Shown one piece after another: positions 34,641-45,978 of a stretch of 64,000 nucleotides of DNA. The notes beneath the pieces were generated by a model. It searched no databases. It was given only the letters and a program-made list of their open reading frames with translations, and was not told where the DNA came from. The translations under genes were made by a program, and so were the position numbers. This stretch comes from Argentina anserina. Taxonomy: Eukaryota > Streptophyta > Magnoliopsida > Rosales > Rosaceae. The DNA is taken from contig NC_065876.1 of NCBI RefSeq assembly GCF_933775445.1, positions 21,762,001 to 21,826,000 on the forward strand, in the 5' to 3' direction. Each line of letters starts with the position of its first letter. The stretch's first letter is position 1.

Positions 34641-35846
34641 TCAACTGATCCTTAATGAAAGAAAAATCTCAGTTCTGTTAAGCCCTACCATTGTAGGGAG
34701 CCCCAAGTACCTCTCATTTTTCTCCACAATCTCTACTCCTAGTATATATGCCAAACACAGCTGATCGGACATAGAAACTCCTTTACTAAACATAATGCTA
34801 CTTTTAGCAAAGTTAATTTTCTGACCAGACGCGACCTCGTAAGCACCCAAAACTGAATGAATAGCAAGACATTCCTCCATAGTCGCCAATCCAAATAACA
34901 AACTATCATATGCAAACAGTAGATGATTAATCACTGGGGCACCCGAACAAACAGTAACACCGTGAAGAACACTAATCTTTGTTTGCCTATTCAACAAAGC
35001 AGTAAACACCTCAGCACATAGCACAAAAAGATAAGGTGACAAAGGATCCCCCTGCCTCAACCCACGGGTAGACTGCACCGAACTAAAAGGTTTACCTCCC
35101 ACCAAAAACAAGTACCTAACTGTCGTCACACATTGCATAACCAACATCACCCATTGATCAGCAAACCCCAGCCAACGCAAAACCGCCTCTAGAAAACACA
35201 ATTCCATGCGGTCATAAGCTGTACTCATGTCAAGCTTGAGAGACATAACTGTATCAGTATCCATCGAATCAATATAAAGAGACACTTCATTAGCGACCAA
35301 AGAGTTGTCAGTGATTAGACGACCTGAAATGAAAGCACTCTGAAAAGGTGAAATAATCTCCGTCATATGTTTTTTCAACCTATTTGTAATCACTTTTGAA
35401 CAAATCTTGTACACCACATTGCAGAGAGCAATAGGACGTAAATCAGAAGCCAGTTTAGGCGAGTGCACCTTTGGAATGAGACAAACATGGGTAAAATTCA
35501 CACCCTTCAACAATGAACCAGAAGATAGAAACGATGTCACAACAACACAAATGTCACTACCAATAGTCTCCCAATTTTTCTGAAAACATTCTGGAGACAT
35601 ACCGTCGGGTCCAGGGGTCTTTGTTGGATACATATGAAACAACGCTGCCCTAATCTCCCCATCTGTGTACTCAGCACATAACTCCTCATTCACCAAACAT
35701 GTCACCTTAGGTTCTAACAACGAAACAGTCTTATGCATGCTAACCACATCAATCGAAGCAATATGGAAAATACTAGAGAAATACTCGAGCACCACACGTT
35801 CCATACCTACCAGGGAAGTTTGCCATACACCCTGATCATTAAACAA
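34641..35846 (-). pseudogene. LINE reverse transcriptase, active site altered
   Basis: 401 open codons covering most RT motifs: KTPGPDGMSPECFQKNW (motif 1), LRPIALCNVVYKICSK (2), PFQSAFISGRLITDN (2a), LKLDMSTAYDRMEL (A, first catalytic Asp present), TRGLRQGDPLSPYLFVLC (B). At motif C it has LLFAYDSLLFG where active elements have F-A-D-D; the first Asp of the pair is Tyr, so polymerase activity should be lost. Upstream codons 35940-35847 (ITWLTDGDQNTKFFH) belong to the same protein in a shifted frame. Confidence 0.88.
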
Positions 35847-35941
35847 ATGAGACAGACGGTTCTTAGCTCTCCGATTGGAAGCCTAAGATGAAAAAACTTT
35901 GTATTCTGGTCCCCATCCGTCAGCCAAGTAATCTTTGAACG

Positions 35942-36760
35942 CTACTTCCAATACAATCTCTCATCTTCCAACAACACCTCTAGCCTGCATGAAACCTCAC
36001 TATGCTCCGTGAGAGACTGCGGGGACATTGGGAGCTGAAGGAGCTGTTGTAGTTGTCCCCTCAACAAACCAATCTCCCTCGAACGATTACCAAAAGTTAC
36101 ACGTTGGCAATTATTCAACAACATACGTGTATTAGTGATACGCTGAACCACATAATGCATAGGCGCACCAGACAAAACCGGCCTAGACCAACCCTGCTTG
36201 ATAATCTCCTTACACTGATCATGCTGCATCCAAAATGATTCAAACTTAAACCTCTGCTTTTGCCGTGCCCTAGCTGTTAGCTCGGTGGCATACACCCCTA
36301 AGAGAAGAGGTACATGATCCCCATGAATGGGAGGCAAATGCACCACTCTTGCTGGAGGGAACAAATCAAGCCAAGCCGGCGTCGCTACAGCTCTGTTCAG
36401 CCAACACTGAACACCTCCCCCCTACCACGTCAATGGAGCACCGAAGAAGCCAAGATCAATCAGCTTTGCCGCATCAAGCGTTTCCTAAAAGTGCTGCATT
36501 CGAGGACGTGACCTTACCACCCCTCCCTCGTTCTCCTCATCATAAACGATCTCATTAAAGTCTCCGATGACAACCCAAGGTAACCCGGAGACCTCACACA
36601 GCCAGTTCAACAACTCCCACCCAAGCCACTACTCAGATGTTATCGGATTACCATAGAATCTGGTGAATCTCCACTGTATTTGTGAGCCATCCACTTAAAA
36701 CACCTCCACATTAATATGATTCTTCGACTTTTAAAAGGAAACGCACATCCAACTCCACTG
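35942..36760 (-). pseudogene. LINE endonuclease C-term and linker
   Basis: The upstream part (36760-36365) has GDFNE, a catalytic endonuclease motif, in a frame broken by stops (for example at about 36656 and 36485). The open part (36364-35942, 140 codons) begins FPPARVVHLPPIHGDHVPLLL, the end of the APE nuclease with its SDH-type His, here Gly-Asp-His. It continues into the linker (RFKFESFWMQHDQC), which is typical of plant L1 elements between nuclease and reverse transcriptase. Confidence 0.8.
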
Positions 36761-36780
36761 TTTCTACTTACTGTTTAAAG

Positions 36781-37414
36781 TCTTTCGCATGGGTGTACAA
36801 ATATTATTTGCCATGATTGATGATATGATTGGATCGGTCTTGTGGGGTTTTCTGATGAATCGATCTTGTGGAGTTGCCCTAGCTTGCTCCACGCGCGAAT
36901 GACTTTGCATGCATGTACTGACAGACTAGAGAAGACACTTCTCTATGCAACAATGGAGGTAATTAATCTAGCTAGCTAACTCGCGGTATCGATCTCCTAT
37001 GTTTCCAGGTGATCAATGATCATCACTTCGGCAATTTTGGTATGAAATTAAATTCATGTTTTGTTTTCCGTTTCTTGTAAGCTATAGCTAGCTTAGATTT
37101 AATATTTAAATTGTTCTTATGTGCTTATAAATTAATTCGATTTTTATTGGATTTGAGCAAGCACATGCTTCCTTCTACTCTATTATTGTCCTCACATCTT
37201 TTGTATTGAAGTTATGTGATGTGGAAGCATGCAGGAGCATGAAAGGATAGAAGGTAAGGCTGCACGCGTGCATAGCTGCAGCCCCTACATCGATGATTGT
37301 CGTTTGACGCTTTTAGCGTCATTCTCAGTTAGTTTCTTGGTGGTCGTCTACTACTGATCTGTGTCGTATTGTGCTCAATTGTTGCATTTAATGCAGGATC
37401 GTGCATAAGTTATT
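36781..37414. other. Intergenic; contains the partner of the 15.7-kb duplicate
   Basis: 36826-36975 is the diverged match of 15735-15850. The rest is AT-rich with GCTAGCTA-like words; no gene recognised. Confidence 0.5.
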
Positions 37415-37844
37415 TTGCAGGACTTTCTCTCCAGATTTTCAGCTTGTTAGTCACGTAAGCAAAAAATTATTATATGTATCTAGTACATAGGGTACGTGGT
37501 GTACTATTTTAATATTATTAATCTATTTTTATTATGTTTATTTTTGATTGGTTACTCATATTTAAATAATTTTTTCCTCTTTCACCACGTGTATGTTTAC
37601 CACACCATAGAGTAATATGATTGACTTGGTACACCACATGGATGTGTCTTGTGGTGTGCCTCTCCTCTGTGATTTCTGGTTGATTAGCTGTTAGATATAG
37701 AGTAAATTAGACTTTTTCCTTAGTAGTTGTGTATAATAGGGTTAGAGCTGTTAGCTTCCTTTCAACTTTTTGGCTATATAGTCATATGTTGTAGTTTGTA
37801 ATATACACAACCCAATATAATTAGAAAATTCTCCAAATTCATCC
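37415..37844 (+). repeat. 430-bp direct repeat, left copy
   Basis: Matches 43246-43675 over its full length with about 93 percent identity by eye, from TTGCAGGACTTTCTCT to CCAAATTCATCC. Contains CACGTG-type words and a TATA-like GGCTATATAGTCA. It is LTR-like in size and position, but no primer site, polypurine tract or target duplication supports an LTR. Confidence 0.85.
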
Positions 37845-38890
37845 GGCTTCGATAAACAATCTCTCATGGACAAGAGCGGATGCAGTCAGAGGGTTCTATG
37901 GGCTTGAGTCCGTACGAAATTTTGGGGGAAAAAACACCAAGTATATATATGTCAAACCACAATTCAACACCCAGTCTCTCCATCTCTGCCAAACCAACAA
38001 CTCATCTCTTCTCTTAAGTACTTTCGTCTCCGACTCCATCATCAGTGACCGGTTCAGAAATCAGATCGGTTGGATTCCACAAGGCCACCTCCTGCTCTCT
38101 CTTCTTGAACTTAGAGCGGGAAAAATAACCAGTCTTGCTCCAATTGAGCTTTCAAATGTTGGATCTTGTGTCTTTCTGAGTGTCTGTATTGTTTGATCTT
38201 GTGCTGAATCATTGATTGTATTCGTTTTCTAATCGCGGTCTTTGTAATTGGTGGGAAGTTGGAATGGTAGGCAGATTGATATTTCTGAAATAGTTCCCCT
38301 CCCTTGTCTGTGCTGTTGTTGTTGACTTTGACATTTAAGCTTCTCAATTCATAGACGTTGTCATCAAAGCATGCTTGGTTTTGTTGGCCCGTATATCTTT
38401 GGTGTATGGAATGTTATGGATTTTGAACCGTTTGGTCACGGTGGTGAACAGATTCTGCTTCATTTTGTTTTTCCTGGGTACATGTTATGATGAATTCATA
38501 TGACAAAGTGCTTTCTCATAGAAGAATATAATATATGGCCTTCTATCGGTGTGAGTTATCCGCACTAGTAGTGGAATGGAATTCTCATTTGTAAACTAAT
38601 GATATTGGTTTATGTGTGCAATGTCCGAATATATTATGCTTAGTGCCTCTTGTAGTTGAATAATTTGTATTATATGTCATTACTGCTGCTGGTTTAAATA
38701 TTAAGCTGGTCGTTATTTTTGTAAAAATTGGCAGGTTCATATGGTTGAAATTGCTGACACAGTACAACTACATGGCTATTGCTAGAAGCTTTATTTCTTA
38801 AAGATTGTCTTATTACCCAGTTGGCCAGTGCTATATTACTTTTTATCTGTTGATAATTGTTAATGTGATGAATTGTTGTAAACATTGCAG
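37845..38890. other. Non-coding region upstream of the CCDC124-like fragment
   Basis: AT-rich. The first bases (GATAAACAATCTCTCATGG) resemble 43877-43900 beyond the right 430-bp repeat. Part may be an intron of the captured gene, since an acceptor sits at 38890. No exon recognised. Confidence 0.4.
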
Positions 38891-39196
38891 GCATTTGAAG
38901 AAGCTGAGCTCCCCAGGTTGAAGGAAGAGAAACCAGGACTTACTCACAATCAATACAAGGACATGATATGGAAGCTATGGAAGAAGTCTCCCGATAATCC
39001 TCTTAATCAGGTACATTGCTATTAATTTCACCAATAGTGTTTTTGTTTCTCTATTTCTTTTTTTTTTTTTAAGTACCTTGGCTCTTTATACGAAATGGAC
39101 TTTTTATGGTCTGATGCATCAATAACCTAAAGGATATCTTTTTGAACTCGAACCCTGATAGTTTCCATGTTTACATATTCAGGTTGCTGCTGAGTG
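38891..39196 (+). pseudogene. CCDC124-like gene fragment (last two exons)
   Basis: Exon 38891-39011 is bounded by acceptor ATTGCAG and donor CAG|GTACATTG. It encodes AFEEAELPRLKEEKPGLTH then NQYKDMIWKLWKKSPDNPLN and Q, the conserved C-terminal domain of coiled-coil protein CCDC124. A second short exon at 39183-39196 (VAAE, stop) follows acceptor ATATTCAG. The rest of the gene is absent, so this is a partial copy that kept its intron, implying DNA-level transfer rather than reverse transcription. Both exons are free of lesions. It lies within the 430-bp direct repeats, next to the hAT relic. Confidence 0.75.
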
Positions 39197-40001
39197 ATCT
39201 CTGAGCATGTTCAGTTGTTCACTTTCCAATGGCGGGTAGGCTTCTCCTAAGCTTATTTTGTTGATTTCATTATGTCATCTCGCTTGCATATTTTGTTTTA
39301 TATGCATATATTGTTTATACTATAGGTAAATGATATGCCTGTATAATAAAGCAATGAATCTCTTATCTTTTAGCCTTTGTGAAGAAGTGTTTTGGCATAC
39401 AGCACATAAACAAATTTTGTCTTCACTAAATTTTGTTTTTGACTCCTAAGTATCAAGACGCCAAATTTATTCACAGAAGAACTTGATTCTCTGAAATAAG
39501 TTCTTGTAGTTTAACTCTGTTAATTTTTGGTTGACCACCTTAGGTCCATAATTTTTTTCCAACCTTGTTTTCTGTATGTGTGGACGCGTGTCATATTTTC
39601 TCAACGGGAACCTTGTATGCTATGAAGCACGGATATGGACACGAGTGTCCGTATTGAACACAATACGATATGTAGACACGTCAAATGTAAAATATTTTAG
39701 ACACAGATATGTGATGGACACGTCAAATGTAAAATATTTTAGACACGGATATGTGATGGACATGCCTTATGTATTGTTTGTCTCTGTCACATTTTCATTT
39801 ACTTTCATCCTCTAGCAGGCTTTTGAATAAAATATACTCATATAGCTTGCCTATTTGAATGTGTGATTGTAAAGCTATTGGGCTGCAATTGAGGTTAGTT
39901 TATTTTGATTAATTTAAATCATCTTGTTAAGCATGTATATTTGCTTGTTATTATGTTTTGTCTTAGTAGTGATATATATATAATATTATAGGTAAGGATA
40001 A
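39197..40001. other. Non-coding region with 42-bp tandem duplication
   Basis: Contains a CTATGAAGCACGGATATGGACACG stretch (about 39619) resembling the terminus of the 25.4-31.8 kb shell, then two 42-bp tandem copies of GACACGTCAAATGTAAAATA... at 39675-39760. AT-rich elsewhere. Confidence 0.5.
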
Positions 40002-43000
40002 ATGACTGATTGCCGGAAACCGAAGAGGTTCAAAAATCTGTTTTCATTTTTATCACCACTTGTAGCTTCATTAAGTGATAATGTTGATGAGGTAGAGGCT
40101 GAGATTGGAAGTGTGAGCAGGAGTAGACTAGTGACCGATAATTCTGTTAATGATATTGGTTTGAACTTTTCTCCATCCATTCTATTATAAGAGCGGTCTG
40201 AAAGTTTTGATATTAATTCTCTTCAGCGTGATCCAGGATTACACCAACCTATATCATCACATGCTATGGATATGTGTGACCGTATTCGAAAAGCTTATGT
40301 GGTATTAGGACCTTATCATGCTCAAGTTTTTACCCACTTTCATTTGATGGAGGTGAAGGTTGAAAGTTTAACCCCAAGTGGTTCAAGCAATGGCCTTGGC
40401 TTGAGTATTCTGAAGAGAAGGATAAAACATTTTGTTTCCCCTGTTTCTTATTTGATACTTATCCATCTCATCATCCAGCATTTACTGTCGATGGGTTTAA
40501 TGGATGGGAGAATGTTAGTTCTAAGAAATCTGGCATGATCTTTCACATGGGAGGCATCAATTCCCCACATAGTAGAGCCATGCATCAGTGGGGGTCGTTG
40601 AGAAACCCATCCCATCACATTGAGCAATTGATTAGTACACAGTCATCGCAAGAAATAGCAGATAACCTACTCTGGTTTATTACTAGTATAGAAAGTGCAA
40701 GGTTATTGGCACACCAAGGATGTGCTTTTAGAGGACATGATGAATCAGCTAATTCTTCTAATGGTGGAAATTTTGATGTTGTTGTGAATTCTTTTGGAAT
40801 AGTGAGTTTAGAAGTTTCTAGAGTTACAAAAAATGCTCCTCGGAATGCCAAGTATACTACTCCAAGTATCCAAAAAGAGATTGTAAACATACTTGGTAAC
40901 AAAGTTAGGAAAAATACTCGAGATGAAGTAGGGGTTGGCAAATTTTGTATCCTTGTTGATGAAGCGGTTGATGTGGCCAATAGGGAACAAATGGCTATAA
41001 TTCTTCGATTTGTTGATTTTCATGGTTTTAATTAGAGAGATGTTTTTCAAAGTGCTAAGTGTGAATGACACTTGTTCTCAAATTCTCAAAGATGAGATAA
41101 CCAAAGTTCTTATCCAAAATGAACTTCAAGTCGAAGATATGCGTGACCAAGGATATGATGGTGCTAGCAATATGCGGGGTATATATAATGGGTTACAAGC
41201 TTTGTTTCTAAGAGAATGTCCATCTGCATATTATGTTCATTATTTTGCTCATCGCTTACAATTGACTTTGAATGCTTCAGCTAAAGGAGTGCATAGTATT
41301 AGTGGATTCTTTTCTACTCTAAATATGATTGTTAACTTTGTTGATTCTTCTGCAAAAAGACATTCAACTTTAAGAGATATTAGAAAATAAGAAATTGTTG
41401 AATTAGTGGTTGTTGGGACACTTAAGACAGGTTCAGGGCTTAGACCCAGTTTGGCACAGCTTTTATACCTGCTTTTGGAGGTGCTTTAGCTTTTAGGAGC
41501 AATTGATGATGTTTGGTAAACTTCTCTAAAACTGCTTTTGACTCAAATTGATTTTGATCACAGCTGAAATTAAAAAACTAGGGATTGTAGCTTTTGAAAG
41601 TGGTTTTTGGCAAAAACACGGAGCTACATTGTTTTTTAATGAAATTTTATGGGTAACTCATTTTGTCTTTAGTCTTTCCTAAATATTACATGCCCATAAA
41701 TTGGGTTCCATTTAATTATGGTGGATAAATATTTGTGTAATATTCTGGATGAATTTTGTTAAAAATTTAAGTGTTTTAACGTAAATTTTTTAATTGGTTC
41801 AAACAATGTATAATCAAAACAATTGCAAATAATTATACTAAAAATTGGAATATCCCATAGTGTATAATTCATATAATTAATACACAAATCAAAGGTGAAT
41901 GAATTATTTTATCCATTTTAATAACACTTTAAATATTTATTAATATTTTGGTAATTATACATACTAAAAACCTTTTTTTTTACAACTTACCAAACACAAA
42001 TAATAGTTTTTTGCTCTCACAGCACTTTCCAAAACAGTTTACCAAACGCTTTAACAGTTTTTTCTCACAACAACTTCAAAAATCATTTTGCTCACAGCAG
42101 CTTTAAAAGTCATTTTGCTCACACCACAGCTGTACCAACTAGGCCTTAATCAGTTTTCCATTTTGCAACGAGCAGGGGCTACTCGTTGGGGTTCACATCT
42201 TCGCTCTATTTCAAGTCTAATCAAGTTGTTTGGAGCTACCCGGACAACTTGTAGAGATTTAGTTATAAGTGGACCAAATAAAGTACAAGATGAAGCATGT
42301 GGTGTTTGTAAGGCATTGAAGCGCTTTGATTTTGTGATTTGCTTGCATTTGATGTATGATGTCATGATGATTACTGATTTTCTTTGTCAATCATTGTAAA
42401 AGAAATCTATAGACATCTTGAATGCTCTCCGTTTTCTTTCACTCACAAAGTCAAAACTTCAAGATATGAGAGATAATGGTTGGGATGCTTTGATTATGAA
42501 GGTCATATCATTTTGTTGCGAGTTGATATTCTTATTCCAAATATGTATGCTCCTTACAAGAAAGGCATAAGGGCTTGTGAACAAGATATCACAATTGAGC
42601 AATTTTCGAGTCAATGTATTTTATGCTATGATTGACTTTCAGTTGGCAGAGTTGAATAGTAGATTTCTTGATGATTCTGTGGAGCTTCTTGTTCTTAGTG
42701 CTACATTTGATCCACATGATAACTTTCAATCATTTAGAAGTGAAGATGTTCACAATCTTGCTTTGAGATTCTATCCTACTGATTTTACTTCATATGAATT
42801 GCTTGCTTTAGATATGTGGTGCCAACATAACATCTGTATCTGATTTGTGTCGGCGGTTAGTTGAGTCAAGAAAATCAGCATTTTTTCTTATGATTTATAG
42901 ATTGATTTGTCTTGTTTTGAGTCTGCCAGTTTCTACAACAACAACGGATAGAGCATTTTCATCTACGAACATCATAGAAAACAAACTTCAAAACAGAATG

Positions 43001-43126
43001 GAAGATGAATTTCTTGATGATTTAATGGTTCTCTATATTGAAAAAGAACTTACCGATAACATTGATAATGATTCTATGATTGCAGAGTTTGAATTGAGCG
43101 GGTCTCGTATGGTACATTTTAGGTAG
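40002..43126 (+). pseudogene. hAT transposase (TTF-type zinc finger / DUF4371 / hAT dimerisation), broken
   Basis: Recognisable along its length but shifted between frames: N-terminus from 40002 (RKPKRFKNLFSFL); QRDPGLHQPIS; a TTF zinc finger near 40350-40450 (WLEYSEEKDKTFCFPCFLF in a shifted frame); DUF4371 region 40535-41390 (GVGKFCILVDEAVDVANREQ, then MRDQGYDGASNMRG). After an insertion come ILQRAGATRWGSHL (42155) and the C-terminal hAT dimerisation region (SLPVSTTTTDRAFSSTNIIENKL, 42920-42990). Stops and shifts occur at about 40190, 40345, 41033, 41388, 42400 and 42843. The family is the ZMYM1-like hAT type. The element's terminal repeats were not located. Confidence 0.85.
41443..42145. 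mobile_element. PIF/Harbinger-type (Tourist-like) MITE inside the hAT transposase
   Basis: 703 bp with termini GACCCAGTTTGGCACAGC and, complemented, GGCCTAGTTGGTACAGCT, flanked by TTA on both sides (41440-41442 and 42146-42148). A TTA target and a GTTTGG-type terminus are diagnostic of PIF/Harbinger MITEs. Removing it rejoins hAT coding (GTLKTGSGL with NQFSILQR), so it inserted into the transposase gene. The interior is AT-rich and non-coding. Confidence 0.88.
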
Positions 43127-43245
43127 CTTATTGTTGTGTATAACGCTTTAATGCTTGTAATTTTCAATTCACGAGGTTTGGTTTTATGTCCCCCTCAGTC
43201 TATATTTTGATTGAAAGTAATAAAAGCCTGAGGATGAGCCTCCCA

Positions 43246-43675
43246 TTGCAGGACTTTCTCTCTAGATTTTCAGCTTGCTAGTTACGTAAGCGAAAAATTA
43301 TTATATGTATCTGGTACATAGTCTACGTGGTGTACTATTTTAATGTTATTAATCTATTTTTATTGTGTTTGTTTTTGATTAGTTACTCATATTTAAATAA
43401 TTTTTTCCTCTTTCACCACGTGCATGTTTACCACACCATAGAGTAATATGATTGACTCGGTATACCACATGAATGTGTCTTGTGGTGTGCCTCTCCTCCA
43501 TGATTTCTGGTTGATTAACTATTATATATAGAGTAAATTAGACTTTTTCCTTAGTAGCTGTGTATAATAGGGTTAGAGCTGTTAGCTTCCTTTCATCTTT
43601 TTGGCTATATAGTCATCTGTTGTAGTTTGTAATATACAAAACCCAATACAATTAGAAAATTTTCCAAATTCATCC
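43246..43675 (+). repeat. 430-bp direct repeat, right copy
   Basis: Partner of 37415-37844; see there. Starts 119 bp after the hAT stop codon. Confidence 0.85.
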
Positions 43676-44236
43676 TCTTCATTATCTCTTCATATTTCAA
43701 CATTTTGAATTTTGGAGTCTTGTTTTTTCTTTTGCTCTGTATCCATCAGAACAAATTCCATGGGTGGTGCTGGAATTACTCAACAACTTATTGGATAGTT
43801 CTAAGTAGTTGGGTTTGTTCCTTTGTTTGACTTTCAAGAAATCGAAGTGATCGACTTGGATCATATAGTAGTCTCCGACTTCAATAGACAATCTCTCATG
43901 AGTTGAAATATGTTGCCGGGACCTTTTGCTGTGATTGTTTTTTATATCATAGTGTGGAGACGAGGTCATGTACGTGTCCATGGCGGAGGCGGTGACTATG
44001 GCGGCGATGGTGGTGGATGAGGTGATAGTAAGTGGTACGTATAGCAAATAAGAGGGAGAGAGAAACACATATATTCCAGTTTTTATTAAAAACTAATAGT
44101 AATAAAATTTAATTAAAGACTTATATTACAATATTATTAACCATGATTAAAGTTTATAAGACGTGGCTAATTCTAATAAGATGATCATATCACCACCACC
44201 ATCTCTTTGGTGAGAAAAATCAACTCATAATGTGGC
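43676..44236. other. Region with an unrecognised minus-strand ORF
   Basis: A 123-codon minus-strand ORF (44068-43697) contains MDTYMTSSPHYDIKNNHSKR and later stretches without a recognised domain. No homologue suggested itself. May be a chance ORF or a small gene remnant. Confidence 0.25.
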
Positions 44237-44241
44237 GTTAA

Positions 44242-44426
44242 TGTTGTAGGAAAATCATCTTTTATTCATACTTGGTGTATCTTGTCCTAATTAGTATAGC
44301 CTAGTTAGATAAGGAATGTTAGCTATTCCATGATTCATCAGGATCTTTGTTGTAATGCATATATATAAAGCTCTATGCTATTAATAAAATCATAATTGTT
44401 TCTCTCGAATTCATTCTACTGTTTCA
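44242..44426 (+). repeat. 5' LTR of the 44-kb Copia element
   Basis: TGTTGTAGGAAAATC...CTACTGTTTCA, 185 bp, with a TATA-like CATATATATAAAG near 44358-44370. Followed by CGTTATTAGCAC, the same primer-site region as in the copies at 2190 and 62495. Confidence 0.93.
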
Positions 44427-45092
44427 CGTTATTAGCACGTAACTCTAGCCCTACAAACCATAGGCCTAGAACCCGAAAAAAAAAACTTAAAACCCTAGAT
44501 TTTTTTTTCGACCGACTGCACCTTCCCCTAGCGCCGCCAGCCTCCTCCCTACCCCCATGTCCAGCCACTGCCTCTCGGTGGCCTAACCCTTTTTTTTGCC
44601 GCCGCACCAAGTTGAAGACAAAGCTTCAAGATTGTTGCCAAGCTAAGGAAAAGAAGAGAAGAAGAAGAAGAAAATTCAAGATTTTTGCAATTCAAGGTAA
44701 ATTTAAAAATTAAAGTTCATGCTTTCAATGAAATTTACTTTGATGAGATTTTTGTCTTGCATCGGGAACTTTCAAATTCTTTTTTCTTGTCAACCCGATT
44801 CTTCTGCTTCTCGGTAATACACAGGGATATGATTCCCCTAGTATCGAGTTTTAGGAGCGGATGGGAGTGCCGTTGTTACCATTCGTAGCCGATGGAATAG
44901 CTACATACAAAAAAAAAGGGAAGAACAATAAAAAATTTTGATCGTGACAGTCATAGCTGCAAATTCGCATCAATTTGACCCGTACAATTGTTCTGAAATA
45001 GTTTTATCAAATCAAACTTGTTTCGTTAAATCAAAACTAACATCTTCGATGCTTTTCTTGTACATGCCTGAAAATACACGAACATAGTTTGA

Positions 45093-45978
45093 CATCCTAG
45101 ATTCTCATGCAACTGAGTATCATCGATGGGTGTTCGACGTGCAAATCACGTTCGTCGGAAAGAAATTTACTACTGCCATCAACCCTCCAAAAGAAAAAAG
45201 AGGACCAAGCGTCCGATGAGGTGAAAGTCCAGGCCCTGATGTTTCTCAAGCGTCATATGGACAAGATACTCAACAAACAATTCCTCAAGTATACAGATCC
45301 GAGTGTTCTTTGGGAAGCTCTCAAGGAACGGTTTAATAATGTGCATGACGCACGTTTGCCATCTCTTTTGGCGGAATGTAGATCTGTTCATCTACTGGAT
45401 TTTGCCAAGGTTCATGATTACCATTAGGCAATGTTAAATCTCCAGGCAGACTTAAATGTGTGTGGCAAGGAGAAAACTGACGATGACATGATCGAGAGGA
45501 CCCTAGAGACTTTCGCATAATCTGCGAGTGAAATAGCTCACCAATATCGCCTTGATTATGAGACCAAAAGAATCAAGGGTTTTGCAGATTTGATGAACAT
45601 TTTCAAGAAGAAGGAACGTCATCATGAGATCATTCTCAACAACAACAACCTAAGACCTGCAGGGACGAAAAGAGTTCTGGACTCTCATCAGGCAAGTAAG
45701 GGAAAAATCGTAAAGAAAAATCAAGGGATCGATCTGCACCGTATCAAACTGGAGGAAATAGAGGGCCTCATCGCAACATGACTTTGACTAGGGATGGCGC
45801 CGCCGCCGGCCCCCCTAACCCTCGAGGCCGTGGTGCCTCCCGTCTCCCCAAATCTGACAACTCGGCCAAGGTTTCAAATCTGAACCTTCTATGCTACAAG
45901 TGCGGTTCAACTAAGGACTCTCATAAGCAATGTCGTGCTCCTAAGATGATTGTTCGCACTCACAAGCAGTGCAAGTAA
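45093..45978 (+). pseudogene. Copia gag, frameshifted, zinc knuckle His lost
   Basis: Starts in the HATEYHRWVFDVQI region (about 45102) and shifts frame near 45180; the middle part (to 45427) has ALMFLKRHMDKILNKQFLKY and NNVHDARLP. It has further stops near 45427 and 45518, then resumes KKKERHHEIILNNNN (UBN2 end) and finishes with the knuckle. There CYKCGSTKDSHKQC has Asp where CCHC needs His, so zinc binding is impaired. Stop TAA at 45976-45978. Homologous to the gag at 400-1350. Confidence 0.8.

Larger units (their letters stand above)
32261..36780 (-). mobile_element. 5'-truncated L1-type LINE
   Basis: Minus-strand non-LTR retrotransposon. Order from 5' to 3': C-terminal half of an APE endonuclease (about 36760-36300: WVVIGDFNEIVYDEENEGG, GDHVPLLL), linker, reverse transcriptase (35846-34641), zf-RVT zinc region (34501-33660, CYLCNDEDEIVEHLSRDC), and an RNase H-like domain (33027-32370: AGWLKANFDGAF). 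The poly-A tail is the T run at 32261-32269. The 5' end, including ORF1 and the front of the endonuclease, is missing. Many frameshifts and stops; inactive. A 602-bp MITE sits between zf-RVT and RNase H. Confidence 0.9.

Noticed and set aside
37416..43672. 430-bp repeats interpreted as LTRs of one element
   Set aside because: They can be bounded TG...CA, but no 5-bp target duplication, primer site or polypurine tract is present, so I list them only as direct repeats.
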